Assembly: GCF_030813715.1 (NCBI RefSeq)
Contig: NZ_JAUSUZ010000001.1
Coordinates: 7,626,001 to 7,690,000 of the forward strand
Direction of reading: 5' to 3'
Origin: Catenuloplanes indicus
Lineage (GTDB): Bacteria > Actinomycetota > Actinomycetes > Mycobacteriales > Micromonosporaceae
DNA length: 64,000 nt
Below are positions 52,185 to 61,508 of this stretch, piece after piece (positions within the stretch are counted from its first letter, which is position 1; each line of letters opens with the position of its first letter). The notes below the pieces were generated by a model that saw only the letters and a list, made by a program, of their open reading frames with translations, did no database searches and had not been told where the DNA came from. Position numbers and translations under genes: made by a program.

Positions 52185-53678
52185 TTAGGAAAGTGGTATG
52201 ACGCTCCAGGACACCGGCGGCAGCACGACGTCCAGCGAGCCGGGCGTGACGCCGGGGTGCGGGCGCGGCTTCACCCGGTCCGGCGCGTCCGCGGTGTTCG
52301 TGGCGTAGACGTCGTCGTCGGCCAGCACGGTCGCGTCGCCGATCCGCAGCTCCCGGTCGAACGCGCGGGTGTTCACGGTCAGCCGCACCGGGTCGTCGAT
52401 CGACCGGTTCACCACGAACAGCGCGACCTCGCCGGTCTCGTCGTCGCGCGTGGCGACCGCGTCGACCAGCGGCGCCTCGCCGTACTTCGGGGTCTCGTAG
52501 ACCGGCGCGGCGACCGCGGTCCGCAGCACCGTGCCGCGGGCCAGCGCGGACGCCTGCGCGAACGGGTGGAAGATCGTCTGCCGCCAGGCGTGCCCGCCCG
52601 GTTCGGTGAAGATCGGTCCGATCACGTTTACCAGCTGCGCCTGTGCCGCGGCCTCGACCCGGTCGCTGTGCCGGAGCAGTGAGATCAGCAGGCTGCCGAC
52701 CACCACCGCGTCCGCCACGTGGTAGACGTCCTCCAGCTGGCGCGGCGCGCTCTCCCAGGTGGCCGGCGGCGGCGCGTTCTGGAAGCGGCTGAGGTACCAG
52801 ACGTTCCACTCGTCGAACGAGATGCCGATCCTCTTCGCCGACTTGCGGCGCGCGCCGACGTGGTCCGCGGTCGCGGTGACCGCGCGGATCACGTGCTCCA
52901 TGTCCAGGTTGGACGCCAGGAACGAGCCGAGGTCGCCGTCCACCTCCTCGTAGTACGCGTGCGCGGAGATCAGGTCGACCTCGTCGTACGTCTCGGCCAG
53001 CACCTCCGCCTCCCACGCGCCGAACTCGGGCATGCCGGAGCCGGAGCTGCCCACGGCGACGAACGTCAGGTCCGGGTCGAGCATGCGCATCGCCCGCGCG
53101 GTCTGCGCGGCGAGCCGGCCGTACTCCCGCGCGGTCTTGAACCCGACCTGCCATGGCCCGTCCAGCTCGTTGCCGAGGCACCAGAGCCGCACGTCGTACG
53201 GCTTGGGGTTGCCGTGGGCGGCGCGCAGGTCGGAGAAGTGCGTGCCGCCCGGGTGGTTGGTGTACTCGAGCAGGTCGACGGCCTCGGCCACGCCGCGGGT
53301 GCCGAGGTTGACCGCCATCATCGGCTCCACACCGGCCCGCCCGCACCAGCGCAGGAACTCGTCCGTACCGAACTCGTTCGTCTCGATGGTGTGCCAGGCC
53401 AGATCGGGGCGCCGGACCCGGTCCGGCCCGACCCCGTCCTCCCAGCGGTAACCGGAGACGAAGTTGCCGCCCGGGTAGCGGACCATGGACACGCCCAGCT
53501 CGCGGACCAGCGCGAGCACGTCCTGGCGGAATCCGTCCGGGTCCGCGGCCGGGTGGCCGGGCTCGTAGATGCCGGTGTAGACGCAGCGGCCGAGATGCTC
53601 GACGAACGAGCCGAACGTGCGCCGGCGCACCGGGGCGACGGTGAAGGCGGGGTCGAGCGTGACTGTCGCGTGCTGCAC
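52185..53678 (-). CDS. GH51 alpha-L-arabinofuranosidase
   Basis: A 497-residue intracellular enzyme that removes arabinofuranosyl side groups. Typical opening RRTFGSFVEHLGRCVYTGIY, then VSMVRYPGGNFVSGYRWEDG, acid/base Glu171 in WCLGNELDGPW and nucleophile Glu290 in GISFDEWNVWY; C-terminal beta-sandwich ends VVLPPVSWSVIPL. Length is normal. Starts with GTG, with GAGG five bases upstream. It lies downstream of a LacI-type operator and a truncated sugar permease, the stump of an arabinoside uptake operon. Confidence 0.94.
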   Translation of the reverse strand: MQHATVTLDPAFTVAPVRRRTFGSFVEHLGRCVYTGIYEPGHPAADPDGFRQDVLALVRELGVSMVRYPGGNFVSGYRWEDGVGPDRVRRPDLAWHTIETNEFGTDEFLRWCGRAGVEPMMAVNLGTRGVAEAVDLLEYTNHPGGTHFSDLRAAHGNPKPYDVRLWCLGNELDGPWQVGFKTAREYGRLAAQTARAMRMLDPDLTFVAVGSSGSGMPEFGAWEAEVLAETYDEVDLISAHAYYEEVDGDLGSFLASNLDMEHVIRAVTATADHVGARRKSAKRIGISFDEWNVWYLSRFQNAPPPATWESAPRQLEDVYHVADAVVVGSLLISLLRHSDRVEAAAQAQLVNVIGPIFTEPGGHAWRQTIFHPFAQASALARGTVLRTAVAAPVYETPKYGEAPLVDAVATRDDETGEVALFVVNRSIDDPVRLTVNTRAFDRELRIGDATVLADDDVYATNTADAPDRVKPRPHPGVTPGSLDVVLPPVSWSVIPLS

Positions 53679-53729
53679 TGTTACCTCTATCCCTTGAGTC
53701 CGGCGTCGTCGACGCCGCGACCGGCGCGG

Positions 53730-54011
53730 TCATAAGTTCCGGTCGCTGACCACGATGAACGGCCAGAGGAAGTCGTTCCACGCCGTGACGAACGTGAACA
53801 CGCCGACCGCCGCGAGCACCGGGCGGGACATCGGCAGCACCACGCTCCAGAACATCCGCAGCCGGCTCACCCCGTCCAGCGCCGCGGCCTGCTCGTACTC
53901 GCGCGGGAGACGGTCGAAGACCTTCTTCAGGATGAAGACCATCACCGGCGCGGCCAGCTGCGGCAGGATCATTCCCCGGTACGTGTCGACCAGCCCAGTG
54001 TTAGCGCTCAC
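53730..54011 (-). pseudogene. internal fragment of a carbohydrate ABC permease (MalG type)
   Basis: About 90 codons cover only the middle of a MalG-like permease: LVDTYRGMILPQLAAPVMVF, the EAA loop EYEQAAALDGVSRLRMFWSV and VLAAVGVFTFVTAWNDFLWP then FIVVSDRNL and a premature stop. Normal proteins are about 280 aa, so roughly 140 N-terminal and 50 C-terminal residues are lost. The first codons lie within the LacI-type operator, so the 5' break has joined promoter and permease directly. Confidence 0.85.
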
Positions 54012-54012
54012 A
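53999..54012. promoter_or_regulatory. LacI-family operator with overlapping promoter
   Basis: TGTTAGCGCTCACA differs at one position from a perfect LacI/GalR-type palindrome. On the minus strand a -35-like TTGACT (54025-54020) and -10-like TAACAC (54003-53998) are 16 bases apart and the operator covers the -10. It should have governed a sugar-uptake operon; it now precedes the permease stump and the arabinofuranosidase. Confidence 0.75.
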
Positions 54013-54189
54013 TGGGCAAAGTCAATGGTGTCTGTCGATATATTCCGGCGATGTGCGTTAATGCGACGGGGGCCGCCGCCCGATCGGCGACCCCCGCCCT
54101 GCCCTCGATCCCCGCCCCGCGGTCGAGGGCCCCCACCCCGTACCGGGGCGAGGTCTCACGCGCGTGGGCGACTGCCACGCGCCGCGACA

Positions 54190-54801
54190 TCAGCGGGCGG
54201 CCTGATACGTCCGTTCCGACATGAACGCGCGGAACCGCGGGTTGCGCCGCAGCCGGTCCAGGCAGCGCGCGCGGTTCGGCCCGATGCCGCCGCACGGCAC
54301 GCCGAGCCGGGCGCTGATCTCCTCGTACGGCGTGGGCGGGTCCCGGAGCAGCAGCTCCAGCAGCTCCCGGCAGTGCGGCGGCAGCTCGTCGAACGCGGCC
54401 CGCACCGCCGCACCGCGCTCCCGGCGCAGCAGCCCGTCGTCCACCGAGGCCGCGGTGGCGTCGGCCTGCCCCTCCAGCCGCGCCGTGGTCGCGCCGGGCA
54501 GCTCACGCTTCGCGGCCCGGTGCAGGTGGTGGCACTCCCGCCGAGTCGTGGTCAGCAGCCACGCGGGCAGCGCCCGCGGGTCGCGCAACCGGTCCAGCTG
54601 CTCGAACAGGCGCAGCCAGACGGTCTGGCTCACGTCCGCGGTGTCGGCGTCGCTCAGCCGCCACTGCCGGCACACCGACGACACCAGCCGGCCGTACCGC
54701 TCCACGATCGTGTCCCAGGCCCGCGTGTCCCCCCGGGACGCGGCCGTGACGAGGTCTGCGATGTCTCCGTTCTCCGTTACCGGACTGTCCAGCATGGTCA
54801 C
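54190..54801 (-). CDS. ECF-like sigma-70 family factor
   Basis: A 203-residue sigma factor. Region 2: DLVTAASRGDTRAWDTIVER then ADVSQTVWLRLFEQLDRLRD. Region 4: ELPPHCRELLELLLRDPPTP and YEEISARLGVPCGGIGPNRA with the HTH and RCLDRLRRNPRF. No anti-sigma gene is adjacent. The GTG at 54801 has GAGAG seven bases upstream; ATG 54795 or 54816 are alternatives. It points away from the stress-membrane gene cluster, so any link between them is only positional. Confidence 0.88.
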   Translation of the reverse strand: MTMLDSPVTENGDIADLVTAASRGDTRAWDTIVERYGRLVSSVCRQWRLSDADTADVSQTVWLRLFEQLDRLRDPRALPAWLLTTTRRECHHLHRAAKRELPGATTARLEGQADATAASVDDGLLRRERGAAVRAAFDELPPHCRELLELLLRDPPTPYEEISARLGVPCGGIGPNRARCLDRLRRNPRFRAFMSERTYQAAR

Positions 54802-54974
54802 TGCACGTCTCTCCATCCCCCTGGGAGACGCACACGACCCGCCCGTCACCCGTGCGGGACGCGTGCGGTGTCTGGTGCCGTGCCGCCCCCCGGCGGCTTC
54901 CGGCCCGTCGATGCGGAAAGCCTCGCACATCCGGACGGCACCGGGTCACCTCTGCGGTGTCGGTTCCGTGACCG

Positions 54975-55065
54975 CCCGGCTGACGGGTTCCGGCCCGGCC
55001 CGCTGACGGTTGCTCGACCCGCCCGCTGACGGGCTGAGGGCTGTCCCGCTGACACGGGTTCCGGT
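54975..55065. repeat. short direct repeats (CCGCTGAC)
   Basis: Four loosely spaced copies of [C]CGCTGAC, most followed by GGG, lie between the sigma gene and the DUF3618 terminator. No gene or promoter can be assigned to them. Confidence 0.4.
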
Positions 55066-55080
55066 CTGTCCGGGCACGGA

Positions 55081-55113
55081 AGAGCGCCGGTCCCTCGGCG
55101 GGACCGGCGCTCT
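55081..55113 (-). terminator. hairpin terminator of the DUF3618 operon
   Basis: A perfect 14-bp stem (55081-55094 with 55100-55113) with a five-base loop, 22 bases beyond the DUF3618 stop on the minus strand. Confidence 0.8.
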
Positions 55114-55135
55114 CCTCCTGGCGTCAGGCGTCGGG

Positions 55136-55819
55136 TCAGGAGACCTTCTCGCGGGCCTCGGAGGCGCGGCCCTTGACGTCCTCGGCCGCGGAGCGGCCCT
55201 CGTCGCGAACGCTCGCGGCCGCGTCGGTCGCGGTGTCGCGCACCCGGCCGGCCGCCTCCTCGGCGGGGCCGCGCAGGTTCTCCTGCAGCTCGCCGGCCAG
55301 CTGCTTCGCCTCCTGGACCAGCGTCTCCTTGTTCTCCTGCACCGCGGTCTTCGCGCTGGCGGCCAGCTCGCGCTCCTTCTGCGTGGCCGGCAGCAGCGAC
55401 GAGATCAGCCAGCCGGCGCCGAACGCGATCAGGCCGGCCGCGAGCGGGTTGCCCTCGGCCTTGGCCTTCACGACCGACGGCGCCTGCCGGACCGCGTCCG
55501 CCGCGTCCGAGGCCTTGCCGGAAACTGCGTGCGCGGCACTGGACGCCTTGTCGGAGACCGCGTGCGCGGCGCCGGACGCGGTGCCGGAGACCGCGTGTGC
55601 GGCGCCGGAGGTCTTGCCGGCCACGGTCGAGCCGGCGTCGGAGGCGGTTCCCATGATCTTCTCCCGGGTGTTACGGAGCGCGTCACGCACGCGCTGCTTC
55701 CGGTCCTCGACGATGCGCGTCGGGCTGGCCTTGTACGCGAGCGCGTCCACGTCGGAGCTGAGGCCCGCGCGGGTACGTTCGATCTCGGCGCGGATCTGGT
55801 CGGGATCGCTGCTGGTCAT
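55136..55819 (-). CDS. DUF3618 protein with 11-residue LEA-like repeats
   Basis: A 227-residue protein. The N-terminal DUF3618 motif is SSDPDQIRAEIERTRAGLSS followed by DVDALAYKASPTRI. Then four 11-residue repeats of the type SGAAHAVSGTA (encoded at about 55500-55630), one membrane helix (NPLAAGLIAFGAGWLISSLL) and a long amphipathic coiled C-terminus rich in Ala, Glu and Lys. Such proteins are thought to act at the cell envelope under stress; no reaction is known. It overlaps the holin-like gene by four bases. Confidence 0.9.
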   Translation of the reverse strand: MTSSDPDQIRAEIERTRAGLSSDVDALAYKASPTRIVEDRKQRVRDALRNTREKIMGTASDAGSTVAGKTSGAAHAVSGTASGAAHAVSDKASSAAHAVSGKASDAADAVRQAPSVVKAKAEGNPLAAGLIAFGAGWLISSLLPATQKERELAASAKTAVQENKETLVQEAKQLAGELQENLRGPAEEAAGRVRDTATDAAASVRDEGRSAAEDVKGRASEAREKVS

Positions 55820-56220
55820 GACAGGCCTCCACGATTCGGCTTGAGGGCTTGGGGGATCTCCTTCGCGGTCTCCGCGGTGCGCGGCATCCCGCGCATCTCA
55901 CGGGCCTTGCCACGGGCCAGAGTGAACAGCACGCCGCCGACGATCGCCCAGAGCACGGCCACGATCAGCGCGGCCCAGCTCTGGTCCATCACGTTGGCGA
56001 GGCCCCACCAGAGCGCGAACGACAGGAACAGCAGGACCAGGAAGCCGGCCACACCGGCACCGCCGAACAGCCCGGCGGCCTTGCCGGCCTTCGCCGCCTC
56101 CTGGCGCATCTCCGCCTTGGCCAGTTCGACCTCCTGGCGGACCAGTGTGGACAGGTCCTGGGTGACCTCGCCCAGCAGCTCGCCGAACGAGCGCTGGGAC
56201 ACGTCCGGGCCCTGCGTCAT
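55816..56220 (-). CDS. holin-X-like membrane protein
   Basis: A 134-residue protein of the actinobacterial 'phage holin family' (holin-X/PF07332 type): an amphipathic start LGEVTQDLSTLVRQEVELAK then AEMRQEAAKAGKAAGLFGGA, and two helices (VAGFLVLLFLSFALWWGLAN and AALIVAVLWAIVGGVLFTLA). Despite the name these genes are chromosomal and sit with DUF3618 genes. Overlaps both neighbours by ATGA, so the three form one translational unit. Confidence 0.9.
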   Translation of the reverse strand: MTQGPDVSQRSFGELLGEVTQDLSTLVRQEVELAKAEMRQEAAKAGKAAGLFGGAGVAGFLVLLFLSFALWWGLANVMDQSWAALIVAVLWAIVGGVLFTLARGKAREMRGMPRTAETAKEIPQALKPNRGGLS

Positions 56221-56993
56221 GGCCGTGCCTCACCCGGGTACGTGCGCGGCTCGGTGGCCGGCGGGGCCAGCGGGTCGGTCACCGGCGGCAGCAGCGGATC
56301 CGGGTCGGCCGGCAGCGCCGTGGTGGCCGGCGTGACGACCGCGGTGGTCGCCGGGGTGGCCGGGACCGGCACGGCGGTGACCGGCTCGGTGTACGTGGGC
56401 GGGACCGGCGTGGCCGGGACCGCGGCGGTGCCGGTGGCGGTCGGCCCGGACGGGGCGGTCGACGGCGTCGCGCCGGAGTCGTCGGAGATCTCCGCGGCGA
56501 CGCTGCGGGTCACCCGGCCGGCGATCAGGCCGAGCACCGCGGCACCGGCCAGGAACGTGCCCGGGTGTCGGCGCGCGTACTCCTTGACCTCGGTGATCAG
56601 CGCGCCCGGTTCACGGGCCTCCAGCCAGTCCGCGACCTGGTCGATCTTCGCGGCGGCCTGCCGGGCGTAGTCGCCGACCGGCCCGGACTGCTCGCTCGAC
56701 TCGGCCATCGAGCGCAGCTCGCCGCCGACCGAGCGGATGCCGCCGACCGCGCGCTGCTGCTGCGCGCCGGCCTGGCTGCGCAGCTCGTCACGGGTGGCGT
56801 GGTATAGGTGGCGGGCCTGCCGGCCGGTCTCCTCGGCGACCCGGCGGCCCTCGTCCTTCGCGGTGCCGGCGACGCTTCCGCCGGCCTCCACCGCCGTGTG
56901 CCCGAGCTCGCGGGCCTCCTGCTTCGCGGTCTCGGTGGCGGACGTCTGGCCGTCGGTCGCGGACGCTGAACGCGACGTGGCGATATCCGTCAT
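56217..56993 (-). CDS. hypothetical envelope protein, first gene of the DUF3618 operon
   Basis: A 258-residue protein. The first 110 residues are polar and Ala/Glu/Arg/Gln-rich, predicted amphipathic (AKQEARELGHTAVEAGGSVA, EETGRQARHLYHATRDELRS). YARRHPGTFLAGAAVLGLIAG, a single membrane helix, follows, and the tail of about 90 residues is almost entirely Pro, Thr, Ala and Val. The ATG at 56993 has GGAGGG seven bases upstream. Similar N-terminal parts precede holin-X and DUF3618 genes in other actinomycetes; function unknown. Confidence 0.85.
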   Translation of the reverse strand: MTDIATSRSASATDGQTSATETAKQEARELGHTAVEAGGSVAGTAKDEGRRVAEETGRQARHLYHATRDELRSQAGAQQQRAVGGIRSVGGELRSMAESSEQSGPVGDYARQAAAKIDQVADWLEAREPGALITEVKEYARRHPGTFLAGAAVLGLIAGRVTRSVAAEISDDSGATPSTAPSGPTATGTAAVPATPVPPTYTEPVTAVPVPATPATTAVVTPATTALPADPDPLLPPVTDPLAPPATEPRTYPGEARP

Positions 56994-57148
56994 CTCAGTG
57001 CCCTCCAATCGGGTTATCCAGGGGGTGAAGTCGGCCATCTCATCGGCCGTGCGAGGTCCCGGCTACCCGGGAATTCGGTGGTCATGCAGGAGGTGCACGC
57101 CATTTTTCGGATCTGTTTGATCGGTGTGAGGCGGGGTACCCGAGCGGC

Positions 57149-57406
57149 ATGACTGATCAATCCACTACCGAAGCTGCCCTGGTCGGAGGCCCTTACGACG
57201 GGGAGACCCGCAATGCGGGCGACACGGGCCTCATCGAGATCGAGAATGACGGTCTGGTGCACCGCTACATTCACACGAGCAAATCTCATGATTCCGCCGT
57301 CGTGTACAACTACGACGGTGTGGTGAATCCGGCCGGAGCCGAGGACGGCGCGGAACATTCCGCCGATCGGGTCGCCACGAACGTGGACCCGGACGCGAAC
57401 TCCTGA
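57149..57406 (+). CDS. small hypothetical protein (GGPYDG motif)
   Basis: An 85-residue acidic protein, MTDQSTTEAALVGGPYDGET at the start, then IEIENDGLVHRYIHTSK and HDSAVVYNYDGVV. The GGPYDG...H/Y pattern occurs in small uncharacterised actinobacterial and phage proteins. No signal or helix. A strong hairpin follows the stop directly, which supports it as a real transcription unit. A degenerate purine run (GAGGCGGGG) precedes the ATG. Confidence 0.75.
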   Translation: MTDQSTTEAALVGGPYDGETRNAGDTGLIEIENDGLVHRYIHTSKSHDSAVVYNYDGVVNPAGAEDGAEHSADRVATNVDPDANS

Positions 57407-57408
57407 TC

Positions 57409-57452
57409 TCCGCGGTGGTCACCGTACGAGCGTTTGCGGTGACCACCGCGGA
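57409..57452 (+). terminator. hairpin terminator
   Basis: A perfect 16-bp stem (57409-57424 with 57437-57452) and 12-base loop begins three bases after the GGPYDG-gene stop. No U-tract. Confidence 0.8.
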
Positions 57453-57595
57453 TCGGGCAAGGAGTGGCGCCGGCTTCGCCGGGAGCGGGAATATCAAGGT
57501 CATTTTGTGGTTGTCATGATCGGTCACAGCAGGACCGCCGTGGCCCGAGCGTCGGTGCAGGTCCGGGGCCGTTAGCGGCTGCCTTGCGGGCCTGT

Positions 57596-57970
57596 TAGAC
57601 TTCTCGGGTCGACCTGACCATCACGCCTGTTCATGATCCAGCTGGATCCTGCACCTGCGTGGTGGTGATGAAGCGGAGCGCCTGCTCCCACCCGCGTCGC
57701 CTCGAGCGTCCGGGTCCGGTCAGACCGCCTCGGGTGCAGTGCATCCGCAGCGCGGTGGCTCAGCGTCACGCGTGACAGCGTGGCCGTGCGCGAGCGCACG
57801 AGCCGTGACCGGTCGAGCGGGCCCTGGCATGTACGTTGCCGGGGCCTTTCTGCTTGTGGCCGACAGCGCACGCCGTGCGCAGGCTCGATCCGCCGGGGCA
57901 GGCGGGCGAGTCGTCGCCAGACCCGCGCCGGCCGGCCGGCGGGTGCGGGAAGCAGTTATGAGGAGGCCCC
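57596..57970 (+). promoter_or_regulatory. infC promoter and long 5' leader
   Basis: TAGACT at 57596-57601 is a good -10; TTAGCG 18 bases upstream is a weak -35. If transcription starts near 57608 the infC leader is about 360 bases, with no convincing gene inside. Long leaders with structured control by L20 or IF3 are known for infC-rpmI-rplT in other bacteria; I see no named motif here. Nothing recognisable lies between the hairpin ending at 57452 and this promoter. Confidence 0.55.
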
Positions 57971-58630
57971 ATCAGCGCCGAACCACGCGTGAACGATCAG
58001 ATCCGGGCGCGAGAGGTCCGACTGGTCGGCCCTGAGGGTGAGCAGGTGGGCATCGTCCCGCTGGAGCGTGCCCTGCAGCTGGCCGCGGATGTCGATCTGG
58101 ACCTGGTCGAGGTGGCGCCGATGGCCCGTCCGCCGGTGTGCAAACTCATGGACTTCGGAAAGTTCAAGTACGAGTCGGCACTCAAGGCGCGCGAGGCCCG
58201 GCGCAACCAGCAGCAGACCGTCATCAAGGAGATGAAGCTGCGCCCGAAGATCGATCCGCACGACTACGAGACCAAGAAGGGTCACGTGGTGCGGTTCCTG
58301 AAGGCGGGCGACAAGGTCAAGGTCACGATCATGTTCCGTGGTCGCGAGCAGAGCCGTCCGGAGCTGGGCTACCGCCTGCTGCGCCGGCTCGAGTCGGAGA
58401 TCACGGAGCTGGGTTACGTGGAGGCCGCGCCGAAGCAGGACGGCCGAAACATGACCATGGTGTTGGCCCCGCATCGGGCCACCAAGGCGGCAGCGGCGGA
58501 GCGCGTCGCGGCCAGCGCCAAGGCGCCTCGCCCGCCCCGGGACGAGGACGTCGTGGACGCACCCGAGAGCGAGGCTCCCGCCACGGAGTCCGCTGACGCG
58601 GGTGCGCCGGCCGGAACCCCCGGCCAGTAA
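57971..58630 (+). CDS. infC: translation initiation factor IF-3
   Basis: Binds the 30S subunit, keeps subunits apart and checks initiator tRNA and start codon. The 219-residue protein has the full family core: [77 protein letters not shown] and [18 protein letters not shown]. An acidic Ala/Pro tail of 30 residues follows. No ATG or GTG gives the conserved N-terminus [12 protein letters not shown]; the frame reaches ATC at 57971, four bases after a perfect AGGAGG. IF-3 genes are known for rare start codons (AUU in E. coli) used in autoregulation. GTG 57989 is the fallback and would delete six residues. Confidence 0.95.
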   Translation: MSAEPRVNDQIRAREVRLVGPEGEQVGIVPLERALQLAADVDLDLVEVAPMARPPVCKLMDFGKFKYESALKAREARRNQQQTVIKEMKLRPKIDPHDYETKKGHVVRFLKAGDKVKVTIMFRGREQSRPELGYRLLRRLESEITELGYVEAAPKQDGRNMTMVLAPHRATKAAAAERVAASAKAPRPPRDEDVVDAPESEAPATESADAGAPAGTPGQ

Positions 58631-58695
58631 CGGCCGGCTTCCCGGCCACAACCGGCCGGGAACCCCCGGCCTGTATCAGGAAGAAGAGGCGTTCA

Positions 58696-58890
58696 ATGCC
58701 GAAGATGAAGAGCCACACCGGCATGGGCAAGCGGGTGAAGGTCACCGGCAAGGGAAAGCTCGTCACCGAGCAGGCCGGTAAGCGTCACCTGCTGGAGGGC
58801 AAGTCCTCCCAGCGCACCCGCCGGCTGACCGGCACGGTCGAGGTGGCCAAGTCCGACGTGAAGCGTATTAAGAAGCTGCTGGGCCGCTGA
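58696..58890 (+). CDS. rpmI: 50S ribosomal protein L35
   Basis: The 64-residue basic ribosomal protein: [50 protein letters not shown]. Length and sequence are entirely typical. It lies 65 bases after infC in the conserved infC-rpmI-rplT order; GGAAGAAGAGG precedes the ATG. Confidence 0.98.
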   Translation: MPKMKSHTGMGKRVKVTGKGKLVTEQAGKRHLLEGKSSQRTRRLTGTVEVAKSDVKRIKKLLGR

Positions 58891-58929
58891 CGCGCCCGCC
58901 ACTGACTTTTTTCAATTAGGAGTAGTTCA

Positions 58930-59322
58930 ATGGCACGCGTCAAGCGGGCGGTCAACGCCCAGAAGAAGCGTCGTACCCTGCTCGAGACGGCGAGCGGCTA
59001 CCGGGGCCAGCGGTCCCGGCTGTACCGCAAGGCCAAGGAGCAGGTGCTGCACTCGATGCAGTACTCGTACCGGGACCGTCGTGACCGCAAGGGCGACTTC
59101 CGCCAGCTGTGGATCACGCGCATCAACGCGGCCGCCCGGGCGAACGGCATGACCTACAACCGGCTGATCCAGGGCCTGCGCCTGGCCGGTGTCGAGGTCG
59201 ACCGCAAGATCCTCGCGGACCTCGCGGTCAACGACGCCACGGCGTTCGCCGGGCTCGTCGAGGTCGCCAAGGCCGCGGTCGCGGCCGAGGGCACCGGCGG
59301 CGCGTCCGCCCAGGCCGCCTGA
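58930..59322 (+). CDS. rplT: 50S ribosomal protein L20
   Basis: A 130-residue 23S rRNA-binding protein needed early in large-subunit assembly, and in other bacteria a repressor of this operon. Typical [60 protein letters not shown] and [21 protein letters not shown] short Ala/Gly tail extends beyond the usual end. AGGAG precedes the ATG. Followed by an intrinsic terminator. Confidence 0.98.
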   Translation: MARVKRAVNAQKKRRTLLETASGYRGQRSRLYRKAKEQVLHSMQYSYRDRRDRKGDFRQLWITRINAAARANGMTYNRLIQGLRLAGVEVDRKILADLAVNDATAFAGLVEVAKAAVAAEGTGGASAQAA

Positions 59323-59356
59323 GTCCCACCGGTTTCACCCAGCTTCATCTCTGAGC

Positions 59357-59395
59357 GAGGCGTCCCGCGTTGTCCGCGGGACGCCTCCGCTTTTT
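59357..59395 (+). terminator. intrinsic terminator after rplT
   Basis: A 13-bp perfect stem (59357-59369 with 59375-59387), five-base loop, then CGC and TTTTT at 59391-59395. This is the only hairpin in the window with a clear U-tract. Confidence 0.9.
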
Positions 59396-59455
59396 CGCCG
59401 CCTGACCCGCGATCCGGCACGCCCCGATCACGGCAGAGAGATCAAGGACGAAACC

Positions 59456-60262
59456 CTGTTCACGCCGCGTACGCCCAGGATCGCCGCCGCCCGGAAGCTG
59501 CACCGCCGCCGGGACCGGGACGCGGCGCGCCGTTTCCTCGCGGAGGGGCCGCAGGCGGTGTCGGAGGCGCTGGCCACGCCGGGCACCGTGATCGAGCTGT
59601 TCGGCACGCCGGAGACCCTGCACCGGTACGCGACGCTCAGCCGCGCCGCGTCGGACACCGGTGCCGAGGTGTCCGAGGTGGACGAGGACGCGCTGGCGGC
59701 GCTGACCGAGACGGTGCAGCCGCAGGGGATCGTGGCGCTGTGCCACCAGGCGGACGTGCCGCTGGCCGAGGCGCTGTCGCGCGGCCCCCGGCTGGTCGCG
59801 GCGCTGGCCGAGATCCGGGACCCGGGGAACGCCGGAACCGTGCTGCGGACCGCGGACGCCGCGGGCGCCGGTGCGGTGGTGTTCGCCGGGGACGCGGTCG
59901 ATCCGTACAACGGCAAGTGCGTGCGGTCGACGGCCGGCAGCCTGTTCCACGTGGACGTGGTGCGCGGGCCGGACCCGGTGACGGTGGTGACCGAGGCGCA
60001 GGCCGCGGGGCTGACCGTGCTGGCGGCGACCGGCTACGGCGACGCGGACCTCGACGGATTGGCGGACAGTGGGGCGCTCTCCACCCGTACCATGTGGATC
60101 TTTGGATCTGAGGCCCATGGCCTTTCCGACGCGGTGCTGGCGGCGGCTGACCACCGGGTGAAGGTGCCGATGTACGGCCGGGCCGAGAGCCTTAATCTGG
60201 CGGCGGCCGCGGCGGTGTGTCTGTATGCTTCGGCGAGAGCCTTACGCGATTTCGAGGAGTGA
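59456..60262 (+). CDS. TrmH/SpoU-family RNA methyltransferase
   Basis: A 268-residue SPOUT enzyme that methylates 2'-O of rRNA or tRNA (RlmB/TsnR-like). An N-terminal substrate-binding domain (RRFLAEGPQAVSEAL) precedes the knot: motif 1 EIRDPGNAGTVLRTADAAGA, motif 2 MWIFGSEAHGLS, motif 3 VKVPMYGRAESLNLAAAAAV. Homologues begin near FTPRTPR. No ATG, GTG or TTG is suitably placed, but AAGGA (59444-59448) lies seven bases before CTG 59456, which I take as the start. It may be cotranscribed with infC-rpmI-rplT by read-through. Confidence 0.9.
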   Translation: MFTPRTPRIAAARKLHRRRDRDAARRFLAEGPQAVSEALATPGTVIELFGTPETLHRYATLSRAASDTGAEVSEVDEDALAALTETVQPQGIVALCHQADVPLAEALSRGPRLVAALAEIRDPGNAGTVLRTADAAGAGAVVFAGDAVDPYNGKCVRSTAGSLFHVDVVRGPDPVTVVTEAQAAGLTVLAATGYGDADLDGLADSGALSTRTMWIFGSEAHGLSDAVLAAADHRVKVPMYGRAESLNLAAAAAVCLYASARALRDFEE

Positions 60263-60272
60263 CCGACAGTGA

Positions 60273-61481
<1,209 letters not shown>

Positions 61482-61508
61482 GACTTTTTTCTTTTAAGCG
61501 GAGGAATT

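Noticed and set aside
55816..56220. Prophage, suggested by the holin-like gene
   Set aside because: No other phage genes, and this holin-X type is a normal chromosomal neighbour of DUF3618 genes.
57739..57992. Small ORFs in the infC leader
   Set aside because: No ribosome sites, Arg-rich shadow composition; the ATG at 57957 begins inside the infC Shine-Dalgarno in another frame.
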